64,000 nucleotides of DNA from Polytrichum commune (lineage: Eukaryota > Streptophyta > Polytrichopsida > Polytrichales > Polytrichaceae), in contig OX485803.1 in the NCBI GenBank assembly GCA_950295325.1, forward strand, positions 36,287,554-36,351,553, read 5' to 3'. The position numbers were made by a program, and so were the translations under genes. Positions 11,601 through 23,500 of the stretch are shown here, one piece after another. The number at the start of each line of letters is the position of its first letter. The first letter of the stretch is position 1. The notes beneath the pieces were generated by a model that searched no databases, was not told where the DNA came from, and saw nothing but the letters and a program-made list of their open reading frames with translations.

Positions 11601-14600
11601 AGAACCAACATGATCGTATTCTAGATTAAATATGATTTATGAAAGGTGAGCAAGTACTTAATGATGTTGATTGGCAATATTGAACCTTGAGGTTAGGTGT
11701 TCCATTAATAGAGGTGTTGGATTCAGACATGTCTACCGTAGATGGGATTCTCTTTGCAAGATGGGGTAACCCTTTTCTACATTATATCCAACCACGTATC
11801 AAATGTCAAAGCTAAAAGTTGTCATGAACTACATCAATGGCTTGTCATCTTAACTCAAATTATTGAATGATGCAATGCTTATGAAATTACATGATTAATT
11901 TTGTGTCTTCTTGAAAGATCTTGTGTATTGGAATTGCAGAGCTCTTGACAATTGTGGATTGGATGGTTCAATACCAGATTTGAGTGGATTGTCAAGCTTA
12001 AAAACATTGTGAGTATCCCATTGCTTATACATATAATGAAAGTCTAACACGAGCTTTTGGAAGGAATTTATGTTCACACCATCATTTTATATTGAGTTCC
12101 TTTTCCTTTGCAATTCTTGTGTTGTCATAGAAATGTTAGTTTGTTACAACAAGGTATTAGGTCAATTCCAAGTCTTAAATCAAAATGGACATTAAATTGA
12201 GCACTATGTTTTCATAGGGTTTAAGGTAGCATGCCTCAACAATCTTCCTTTGCAACTTATCACAAAAAATTATGTTCCATGTACTTTTACTCCATTTTTT
12301 TGTTTGATTAAGATTGTTGTCCTCAAGTGTCTCTTGAATATGGTTTTAAGAGGGTCTACTAAGTTCGGTGAACTAAACATGGTAGAATAAAAAAATTAAG
12401 GAAATCATTGTTGACCATGCCATAGAATTTGTGAAATTATTGTCAACTAAGCCACATTGTTTTGAACATTGAATATTAATGGTTTTATAATTAGTGTTCA
12501 TGTACAAGGTTTGGGTTGGGGAATGGCCCCACTAATGACAATATTCGAAGTATCTAAGTCTCATTTGTGTTGTAATTGACTACTTTTGTCGTTTGCAATG
12601 ATAGGCATCTCCAAAATAACATGTTGTCTGGACCCGTCCCAGATTGGTTATCAACAGCAAGAAATCTCAAGGAGTTGTAAGTGACATTTTCCTCCAAATT
12701 AACAACAGGGATCTCATGTGAAATTGTAAAATTTGATCTAATGTAATTGGAGCAAGTTGACAAGATTATTATGCAACATAGAATCTTCTCTTTCTTTTAT
12801 GTACAAATGCCATAATTTGTACTTGGAGATATGCTAGTCACATATAGTAGCTCACAAATTGGATAATGAGATATTGAGGCCCAATGTGCTTTGATATTGT
12901 TTGGAGTATGAATGTGATCATGTCTCTTGAAAGGTTCTTTTCATGTACTTAATATGCTCTGACCATCTAACACATGTGGTGAATTTTTTTGAGTATTGAG
13001 TAGGTTTATTGAGAACAACAACCTTAGTGGCAATATTGACAAACTTCTTGCTGAGAATGGATTGAATCTCAAGTAAGTTCACTTCCAATTCAACTTGGCA
13101 TATACATAAATAATGGTTTACTGTGAGAAACCTCGATCATTTACTAGCAAGATCAATTGTTTGTGTACTATGGGTGTAAGATAGGCATACCCAAAACCAA
13201 CACTACCCCACAATTATACACTTCAAGCTCCAAAATATGTGATTGTCGTACATGATGTTGAGTTTGGTATTTGTACCTTATGTGCAAGTTCAATATATGT
13301 GGATGATAAATCAACAAGTCTTTGATCCTTCTTGAATTTTGGTTTTGGAAGGTATCGGCCTGGCAATCCTTTATTGAATCCTTCGGCCCCCATGAAATCC
13401 GCATCATCAACAAACCTTGGAATTATCATTGGTTGTGTGTTAGGTGGTATCTTGGCACTTGCCATTATCATCTTTTTGGTAGTATATTTTGTATGCCTTC
13501 GGCATCGCCCCTCTGCCTCAAAAGGCGTCCAAGTTGCAGGTGACACAGAAATTGCTGCTCTTAAAAAAGCAAAGACTTTAGCCACTCCAGGTAATCTTAT
13601 ATGTTTTGTACAAGGGCAACTACACCTATATTGGTCCTTTAAGCATTTAAGAGCATTTTTCATTATTGAATTGCTTTAATGTTGTTGGCTCTTGGTGGTA
13701 CAGTAATCTCCCGCTTAAGTACGCACCCGTTTAAGTACGCAATTCTTTTGACAAAAATCAGGGTTCGTACTTTATTGCTTGAACATGTCATGTAGAGTTA
13801 TTTGCCGTGAATGCATGATATTTTTACGCTTGACATTCAATGGCGGTTTGTTAATGTTTTGTTGAAACGTCTCAAACGATCGTCGCAATTCGTCGTACAT
13901 TTGTTCAGCTTCTGTTTGAACATCGGAGCAAAGCAATTGGTCATCGATGTGAAGGACAGTTTTGGGTAGAGCTTCAATGCCTTTGAAGTCGGTAGCACTT
14001 TCATATTCAACAATGATTCCACATTGTTGGGCTTCGGTCAATTGGATTGCCTTAGGTTTCATCCGTTTCCTGTTGCGATTCATCGAATCAAAGGGTCTAG
14101 AGAGCGATGTGAGTAAAGTACGTACCTACCAACTAAGTGCGCACCAACGGCTCCAGGTCAAAGTGCATACTTAAGCGGGAGATTACTGTAATCGAAAGAG
14201 GATTTCACTACATCTTAGCACATAGTTTTGGACACCACATGAACAAATTGTAAGTTAAAGGTATGTGTAATCTCGACCCTAAGCACTCATGTCAAACAAT
14301 GTTCATTTTAGGCAAGAATGTATAGAGATTTCTTTTTGTAGGGATCACAATGATAATAGCTAGAGTGCTAATTAACAATAAGAGGCTTCAATAATCTTGC
14401 ATTGACTAATTTTAAACTAGCTAAGTAAATACTTTCAATTTTTTGACTTATTAACAAAGTGGTAAGGATAATGTAAGATCTTCATATTTTGGACTATGTC
14501 ATTTTATTGGCGGTGCTTACAAACATTGCTAGTAACTATGTAGCTTGGTGGATCTAGTTTGACGATTTGAGAGTTGAAGATTAGTGGATAGATTGAGAAT

Positions 14601-16935
14601 GCGAAACAATTTTGTGACTTAATAAAAGTTCTTTTGTATACTAGGTGCAAAAGCTTTTACTCTCAAGGAGTTGGTTGTTGCAAGTGAGAACTTCAAGACA
14701 CAAATTGGAAAAGGCGGGTTTGGTCCAGTATTTTATGGGAAGCTTGTCGATGGCCAAGAGGTGGCTATCAAAGTCCTTGAAAGCAAGTCTCACCAAGGAT
14801 CAACTGAGTTTTTTAATGAGGTTTGTTAACATCGACATTAGTAGAACCCACAAGTAGGTACTTTCTTTGTCATTTCTTGAATCAAGAACATGTTTAACAA
14901 AAATCACAATTTTATTGTGTTGATGTGCACAATATGGGGGATGGACTCATAAAAAACTATGGGCAAATCATTGACTTAAGCTTAGTATCTTATGTGCATG
15001 TATTAATTACTTTTGAGTTGCTAAACTCATGATTTGTCATTGTTAATATGCAAATAACATATTCTCCCCTTTTTGAGGTTATAGATACTTTCATAGTAAA
15101 GTTGACTTGGAAGAGTAATTTTTGCATGAGTGTAGGTTGATATTTTATCAAGGGTGTACCACAAAAACTTGGTATCACTTGTGGGCTATTGCATTGATGG
15201 AGACACACGAATGCTACTTTATGAGTATATCCACGAAGGCTCATTGTATGACCACTTACATGGTACTATCTTTGCTCATTCTTTCCATATAATCATTGGC
15301 CTATCGGAAGACATTTCTGGGTTTTTGGTCAATAAGTACTCAACAAATAAGTTAATGGACATAAGTTTAAATATGATATGCGTGTCATACTATTAGAAAG
15401 TAAGCAAATAGCGAGCATAATTATGCACAGTACACTAATTAATATGATTATATTGGAAAATGATGCAGTGGAAAGTGGCAAGGGGCTTGATTGGTTAACA
15501 CGTCTTCATATTGCCTTGAATGCAGCACAAGGCAAGTTCCACATACATGGTTCATTTGGTTACTATTGCATTTAATATGGTTACTTTTTAGAGTAATGTT
15601 CAATGAATTGGATTAGTATGATGTTGTAATGTTGTATTGTTGTTACCATCATTGATGGTCAATCCAAGACTACTGATTTTTTTTTAAATATATGTATTTT
15701 TTAATAATTTCAGGATTGGATTATCTTCATATGGGTTGCCAACCAAGTATGATCCATCGTGATGTAAAATCTTCCAACATTTTACTCACCTATAAGATGG
15801 AATCTGCTAAAGTCTCTGACTTTGGACTTTCAAAATTAACACAAGAAGGAATTGACACTCATGTTTCAACTTTTGTGAAAGGCACTACAGGCTACCTTGA
15901 TCCAGAGTATGTCTTTCAACATTGTTATTTGTCTTGCTTATTTACAACTATTTGTTTGAAAAACCGGTGTTAGTGTTTCTCATAAGTCTAATGCTAACAC
16001 AACTAAAATCATTTGAAATGCTAACTCCTTGATGGTAATTCAAGTTTTGAGATCTTTGTTTAAGGTGCCTTACTATTGATCAACTTGGACAATTTAATTC
16101 ATGCCTTAACCATGGTACTTAAATGTGTTTGTGGATAATGTTTGTAGGTATTTCACTACTAATCATGCATCCACAAAAAGTGATGTTTATAGCTTTGGTG
16201 TGGTTCTCTTGGAGTTGATCACCGGACACCTCCCAATAAATCCACTTGCTGAAGATCCACTTGAATCTAATCTTTGTTCATGGGTAAATATTCTTGCTTA
16301 ACCTTTGAATAGTTCACTTTATTTACATTATTGTACTATGTGCATCAACACCTACCTAATATCGTACATTTCCTTATTGTAATCAGCAAGTCAAAGTGTT
16401 GAAGGTGGTTTCTAGTTCTTTCCTTTTCAATGTTGAAGTGTAATTCTACATGGAGTCTATGTGAGTCGCAACTAATGTACCATTGCCATGTCATGACACA
16501 ATATGAAGAATGAATACTGGTGAAAAAAGATGATTCTTTTTAGCATTAAGTGGGGTGAGTTTGATATTGCATAGTTAATGCCCTTTCTAAGTTTGGTTAT
16601 TGAAATAAAGAACTAATCTGTGGTCTCATCAATAGGTGCGAGCTTCTCTTGAAAATGGTGACATTGATAAAATTTTGGATCCCAATCTACGAGCTTCCCA
16701 ACCCAACATCGAAGGCCTATGGAAGGTTGTGGAAGTTGCTATAAGGAGTGTGGAGCCCCAAGGTGTGCATAGGCCGACAATGAGTGAGGTGGTGGACGAA
16801 CTTCGACAAGCAATGGCTTTTGAAGGGACTCACTCTAAGGGTACTTCTCACACAAATACACCTTCCAACCTTTCAGACATCAAAGCTAATTCCTATACTG
16901 GATTTGACTCGGACTCGCAAATACCTCCACGATGA
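5689..16935 (+). CDS. malectin-like LRR receptor-like serine/threonine kinase
   Basis: Fifteen coding exons splice in phase to about 940 aa: 5689-5815, 7685-8219, 9618-10129, 10664-10796, 11213-11284, 11940-12008, 12605-12676, 13004-13072, 13352-13590, 14645-14820, 15136-15262, 15469-15531, 15714-15906, 16148-16283, 16636-16935. Residues 1-42 form a signal peptide (basic start, [10 protein letters not shown] core). Residues 43-390 are a malectin-like domain (begins [10 protein letters not shown]). A WTGDPC motif follows, then four LRRs, each on its own 69-72 nt phase-2 exon, and a transmembrane helix at about 553-577. The kinase has GKGGFG (631-636), VAIK Lys652, HRDVKSSN (Asp748), SDFG (Asp767) and GTTGYLDPE, so it looks active. 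Architecture and size match the LRR-I-type clade with Arabidopsis At1g67720 and At2g37050 (family knowledge). It should be a plasma-membrane receptor; the ligand is unknown. Intron 12 starts with GC. Confidence 0.92.
8945..9310 (+). repeat. family A dispersed repeat, copy 1 (receptor-kinase intron 2)
   Basis: It shares with the other family A copies the ordered words AGCAAATCCAAATC, GGCC(A/G)TAGCCA, ATATGAATATCTTATTCATTATCAAA, TTTTGAGCACA and CCACAAACCACTCAAA. The copy lies wholly in an intron, in the same orientation as the gene. Confidence 0.8.
10962..10997. repeat. perfect 36-bp palindrome with TA core (intron 4)
   Basis: Both 18-base halves are exact reverse complements: TTTGGTGGGG followed by a TA run, then CCCCACCAAA. 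It lies in intron 4 of the receptor-kinase gene. It may be a minimal leftover or a hairpin-prone site; no function is implied. Confidence 0.9.
13701..14188. mobile_element. pogo/Tigger-like (Tc1/mariner superfamily) deletion derivative
   Basis: The 488-bp element has terminal inverted repeats of 26 bp with one mismatch (both ends read inwards CAGTAATCTCCCGCTTAAGT) and is flanked by TA on both sides (13699-13700 and 14189-14190). A TA target duplication and ends starting CAGT are typical of pogo/Tigger elements. Inside lies a short minus-strand open frame. It sits in intron 9 of the receptor-kinase gene, between the exon with the transmembrane segment and the first kinase exon, and should be spliced out. 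It is too short for a full transposase (usually about 450-600 aa), so it is non-autonomous. Confidence 0.85.
13772..14083 (-). pseudogene. short ORF in the pogo-like element, possible transposase remnant
   Basis: This 103-codon minus-strand frame starts with a basic MNRNRKRMK and ends [11 protein letters not shown]. Pogo/Tigger transposases often have basic N-terminal segments and a short hydrophobic/basic C-terminal tail. A joined N-end and C-end, with the DNA-binding and DDE core deleted, is therefore plausible. I see no CENP-B-type helix-turn-helix or DDE motif. It fills most of the element between the inverted repeats, which supports a link with it. No function should be assigned. Confidence 0.45.
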
Positions 16936-17551
16936 AAGCTTGTAGAATATGTATCTTGTGCTTGAATGCTTTTAGACTATCAAAGTTTTAGTAGCAGACT
17001 TCATAGAAAAGTTTACGAAGTGTTGTTTTATATTCACTGTGTTTGATGACAACCATTTCAAGGAAATGGTAATGTAAGTTGTCTTTCCTTGTTTGCATTT
17101 TACATAAATTGGAGCAAGAGGGGAGCCTTTTGTGTGACCCTCTATAGAGTTCTGAATCCATCTTCATAAATCTTGTAACCATTTAGTGGCCAGCCACGCG
17201 GTATTTCTGTAATAAACTTAAAATTGGGGTTTGAATAATCTGCAGTACCTTTGAGTTTCAAAACTTCAACACCAACAAGTGGTATCTCAAGCAGAGTTTG
17301 AAAGAATATGCACAGATGATGCTTTTGATGATCCTTCTCATGCACCTTTTTTCTACAAAAATATTCTTCAGAATGCTTTCAAAGTGTATACATTTGCTTT
17401 ACAGAAAAGTTGACCTCTTGGGCCAACAGGAATCTTACCCAATTAATCAAAAGTGGACGCTTGTAAGGAAAGAAAAAATCATACAACCTGTTGTGGGTAG
17501 AGGGAATCATGAACAAGCAGGAAAAGCTAGAGATTTAAGGTTACTATTATT
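16936..17551. other. tail-to-tail spacer between receptor-kinase and nucleotidase genes
   Basis: 616 bp separate the stop codon of the receptor kinase (+) from that of the nucleotidase (-). Both 3' UTRs and poly(A) signals must lie here. No other coding sequence is recognisable. Confidence 0.6.
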
Positions 17552-20500
17552 TCAAAGGCTACACAGCTCTTCACCTTGAAGCTCATGGGGCATGGAGTCC
17601 TCGGTTGTCCGGTAACTCTTGTTTGGCGAGTAATGGCATAAATTGGTCACATGACTAGTGTACAAGCACGCAAACCTCTCCACCTGCCACCACCACATCA
17701 AAATAACCACAACCTCAACACAAAGCATGATGTACAAAATATGACAATAGTCTCAATAAAAAGTCACATAGGATGCAAATTCACCAAATAGCCTTAAATT
17801 CCTCACTATTTCAATGGTTAAGGTAGATGGGCTTAAATGGTTACTCTTTTTTACTAGCTCACTTTTCTTAGAATATGAAACACTTGATTAGTCAGAGATG
17901 GTTAGCAAATCCAAATCAAGGCCATAGCCAACTTTCCTCATAATTTTCGGAGCTCATATGAATATCTTATTCATTATCAAAGTGAAAATTCTTGTGCTTA
18001 TACAAGTCCCCCCATTATGTTGACCATCAAACTTAGAACGGCTACCATATTTTGAGCATGCAGTAATCCACCCATTCTTAATATTTTTAATAAATTGACA
18101 TTGATTTAGTACATACTGAGGCGACCATTGAGAATGTTAGAATAGAATACATCTACAGCCTAGAATACATTTTGGCAGCTGCTTGGTTCTGAAAGTTAAT
18201 TCCAATCTGCTCTCTTGAATTACCCCCCCCCCCCCCCCTAAAATGGGACTGCAGATATGAAGACTGCAAATTACTCAGCAAATTAAATGAAATAAAGCTG
18301 GTTGGCAAATACAAACCGTAATACAACACTCTGAATCAGCCAACAACCTCTGCAAGTACCCATGACAACCTTAACTTATTCCAAAAGCAACCACTATTAA
18401 AGGCTTCAGGGAGGAATGTACCCAGTTAATGTCTATAGGAAGACACCATCAACAAAAAGAGGTCTAGAACAACATATGAGAAAGTCTGTAAAGTTGTGTC
18501 AAACCTGGTGGGAAAAACGAGAATTTTGATATCCAGTCTTCATCAGCTGCCCCCATGTCTTATGGAACTGTTGACACAGTAGAGCTCATTAGAAAGACAA
18601 ACTGCAGCAGCGGCTATAAACTAAGTCACTTCAGCAAAAGATCAAAGACAAAGTATCATAAATAAGTACATACCCGGTGATGGCAATCACGTTGTGCCTG
18701 GCGATGTTGTTCACGAACATTGAAATTTTCCCTCTACACAGAACAAAGAGAAAAATTAATTTTCTTGACCACCATTCATACCTCATCAGAGTAATGAATT
18801 TTCCTTCCGCATGCCAACCTCAGATAACATCTAATTATGCAGACATGTTGGAGAAATTGCTGCTGATTCAGATCCAGTCAACAGTAAACAGTTGCAGACA
18901 TCCAATATTTGAAGGGACTCAAGTATGTACTTGTAGTGACAAAAGCTCTTGCTCAAGTATCATCTGCTCTGCTTCAGAGTGTCTCTCAAATCTGCAAATT
19001 TCCGTACATAGAATGCTAGTTAGAACCTACAATGATTTGCACCTCGTAAAATGTTTCTCTTTATTGGAAAACTAAAAAGTCCAGTTATTGAATATAAACA
19101 GAATTAATATCAGCACATTGAGTACCTGAGGCACCATTCTAAGCGCTGCAGACTGTCTTCCAAGGCGTCACGTCGATTCCGTAATCTGCTAATTTCCTGT
19201 AGGCCATAAAACCAACATTTCCATCATAGTCCTTTGAGCAAAACAGCCATGCTTTCAGAACATCTTGGTTGGCTAGTCATCCCCAACTTCCCCTAATTTT
19301 TGTTGGGGAACACCATCATCGTTGCACGCATGAGGATGCCAAGGCTAGTGCAAATAATGATGAAGTAGGTGATGGATGCAAGGAGCCCTGCCACAGGCAA
19401 TAGTAGGTGCCCAGCCTACCGAGCCGTGGTAGCCGGAAGGTAGGTACTTGGTGCCTACTACAACTGATGGCAGGGCAACACATGTCCACTCTCGGATAGT
19501 AATCAAGCCACGACATGGTCATCAATCACAGACGATGAAGTGTCAGAATAGACACATCAGCACAATCACTTGGCCTGACCGCCACAAGTGGTTTTATGTC
19601 CTTGACTTAGCACCTCTTGAACACAATCCATTTTGGGTACTCCATGTCCATGCATCCAGATACCTTTCGAGTGCTGATAGTTTCGCGAAGAATTTTGAGC
19701 TCAGCACCTAGCTCTGGCACTACCAGCATGGTTCTCCACCCTGTAATTGGCACTCTATCAAGTAAGTTTTATGTTGACAAGCACTTTTCATTCAAAAACC
19801 AAAGCACTGATGGGGCGAAGTCAAAACAGCAAACAAGGTCTTTCTACATACCTAGCTCCTTCTTGCTTCGCAGAATATCTCCATAAATGTGATCTCCCAC
19901 ATATAGGACCTGCAATAACGATTGTCAATGTCAGATTCTAATGGCAAACAGAATTAATTATTATCAGTAAAATAAAAATAATTCATAAAGCGATGTCTGT
20001 ACAAGTTAATGTACATACCCAAATATCAATGCATGGATATCAACATAAGATTGCCACCAAAATATGACCTCGAGTATAAATAAGGTGAAAAGGATCACCT
20101 GTGCCCCAGCCTCAATGGATAGTAGTTTATGTAGATGTGCAACACTCCCACCCTGTTTCCAGTGCCATATGCAGAGTGTTAATTTACACAAAATGTAGAA
20201 ACACAAAGACAGATCTATTCAGCCCTATAATCCATAATCGATTTTGGAGCTCGATTTAGGCCTCTTGTACATACAGTATTTTGAAAGTGTACAATGTGAC
20301 TTTATGGTAGATATTAATAGCTTGTTGTCTTGGAAGATTATACTTCTTGATAACCCACACAAAGTAACTTGGAAAGAATGTGATGAAGATTTCCTATCAT
20401 ACAATGTACAGAGATAATGCACAATTAGTATGAAACTGCTTTAGGGGTGAACCATGCACAAGATGATGCATGTTGGTAAACAACTCTTGTGTAACTTAAC

Positions 20501-23500
20501 ATAATTATGTCTAACTTAATTATGTGACCCCATGTAAAATTGACCAATTAACCTCAAGAAGTTTGGAAGACCACAGGATATGATTGAGTACTGTAACATT
20601 CAGCAAGCAACCTCCAAAATAGCTTGCAAATTTGGGTGAGTGCATAACTATGTCCTATTATTGACTTGAACTCATTGATAACCTGCCTGAAACACGCGAC
20701 AGGATTGTTTCATTGTTCGCTTTGGCAGTGACGTAGTGTGAATACCAACGCCACCAATCTGCAGTATAGTTCAAAGCACATGTCAGAGGGTCAACAAATT
20801 AAAATGTGAAGAAGTGAAAGGAAACATAAACACTAAATAATTGCAATCACCTGAGCCATGGGTGTGCCTGCATCCGTGTTTTGTAGCATGCCAGTGGTGA
20901 TGTCAACCTCAAATAGAGGTGCCCGGTTTCCGTCCAAGAAAAATGTTGGCTTTGCACTGTTTCCATGTCTCATACACTTCAGAACACAGGGCTGTCACAC
21001 AGCTTACCTCCAAGACAGATCAAATGGGAAATTTTGACAAACCATTCATTAATTCACAAGCCACATCAATTCAGTTCATACCCTAAGGTAAGTAGCCCTA
21101 ACACGGTCACTATTAGCTCTGCACCCACTTCTCTTATGATATTCAACATGTGATCCAAATTGAGGCCATAGCCATTTCCTCATAACTTTTGCAGCTCTTA
21201 TGAATATCTTATGTAATATTAGAGTAAACATTCTCTTTCTAATTTAATGATCGTAGAGGTTCTCTCCCCCTCTCCCCCCCCCCCCCCAAGTATGGCGACT
21301 TTGAGCCTAAAATGGGTAACAAAATTTTGAGCACATAGTCCAATCTCTTTTGACCACATATCTTTTTGGTGTCCATTCTTAGAACCACACCTAACTACGC
21401 ACCACTCAAACATAGATGTCCAATTAAGGTAAGTCAACCAAAATAGGCCTGCTTAGCTTATACCCTAAACCCTTGACCAACACACCTTCCAGTGATAACA
21501 ACATCAAAGTAGGAGAGCCATTCTTCGTCTCGAGGGACCCCACCATCCGTGCCACACTTCCCGCACAAGTAGTTCATAACTACATGTGTGTAGTCCCATA
21601 AACTGCACAAACAAAAAAACTTTTATAAAATTGTAAGTATGCCATTTCTTATGTCTTCACACCAAGCCCAAAGAACTTTCAGATGGCCAACAACTCTCCT
21701 AGAATTTAAAACCCTTCAGGTAGGAACTTACCTGTTTGTCACAAGAAATGTCATACGCCCAGATTGTCTGAGCATCTTCAGCATTGGAATTATCTGCGGA
21801 TCCTCATTGATGTATCTGCAAAAGAAAAGCACAAGGGTGAAAAATCAATAACCAACTTGAAAATAAAACTATGCATTGCGTCCCAAATAGCATGTCAGCC
21901 AATTTTTCTTAAGTATTGGTAAACTGTGTAAGAGGATGACTATGCACAGAGAGAACTGAACATCAAAGAGAAAATGTACTCTCTGAAGAAACAAATCATC
22001 AAAGGACCAGATTTATACTTTTTCGGCTCATTTGCAACAGCCTGCTTTAGAGTTCCATCTCGATGGCAAAGATCCACAGCCGACCTCACATCTTTGTACA
22101 GTTGTGAATAACTGCCAGAAAACAATTGTAAACAATGGAGAAAATAAGGATCCCAGAATCACAAAATGCAAAAAAGAACCCAAAAAGGAAAGTAAAGACT
22201 ATACAAGCACACAATAGCAAGTAAGATGCAAGATCATTTCCTTGTTCAACCTATCCAAATAATACCATGAATAATAACATGAATCAGGGGGGAGGGAAGG
22301 ATCTATACTCTGTGCCAGAAGGTATCTTTTCAGGAAAAGCATCTTTGAAGTCAACAAGCTGCATGAACAAATAGGCCTCCGCTAAAGAGAAAAGTGTGTC
22401 AATTAGAGCATAGTCAGGTTCATCGTATGACTCTCGTGATAAGGTGTTGCCATATGTGGCTTGCCGATCTTCCCTACTTAATTCCCGAAATCCATGGTAT
22501 GCCACCTTCACATACTTGTGGCGGTCCATCTACAAACACCATATACAGAGTATCCCACAGTTTAACAAGTGAAAAAAATAAGCTTAACTCTTGTTGAGAA
22601 CTCAAATTTTCTTGCCATCCAAAACACCTAAAAGAAAAGCGAGTACTATACTGACTGTCATGTGTAGTATTCAAAACCCCATCACACTACGTTACAACCA
22701 GTGTTTGTCTGGTATAGAGGTGAAGGCATGGTATCAAACGTCAACATCAACAGTGCTATCAAAGAACTTACCCGTGGGTACCAAAATTTTAATACCAGTC
22801 ACAAATTGATATTTAGTGGGTAATGTCAATTGTGAGAGAATCTTTGTATTTCCAAGTTATTGTCTAAACTGTATGGATACTAGGGCGATTTTGCCTAGGT
22901 ATGAAGTATCTGGCATGGTATATAGACCTGAATGGTATCGGAACAAAAAATACCATCAAATATCCAATACTCTACTGGTATCAAAATGTATGAAATCCTC
23001 ATTATAGAGACCCGAATGGTATTGAAAAAAAAAAGACGATACCAGCATATTGTGTCACCAAATCGTGATAAGCAGTTCAAATGCAATTGTGGTGGCCCTA
23101 ATGTTGTGTTCCATGAAGCTTCCTGACTATGCAATGGAAAGACAGGAATGTTTTCGTACTCACAGATAACCCTGATTCACATCTGTCTGCCAAAAGGTAG
23201 GGATGAGAATTCCAACAGAGGGAGAAAGAAAGTCTCACCTTAAGAATGCAGCCCCTCCTCTTGTCGAGTACAAGCCCCCTCACCATAAATCTCCAGTCAA
23301 ATTTCCACTGCAACAGCTGCACAGAAAGATCTTACAATTAGAGTTGAAGTCACCAAGAATCTGTTGGGCCACGAACAGAGAATACGGCTGATGCAACATA
23401 ATTAGAGAATATTAGGCCCCAGACATCTGTTATCTGGGATTCACTCATGTGAATGACCGATTTGAAGATTCATTGGAAATCATTTGAGCTGCATGTAGAT

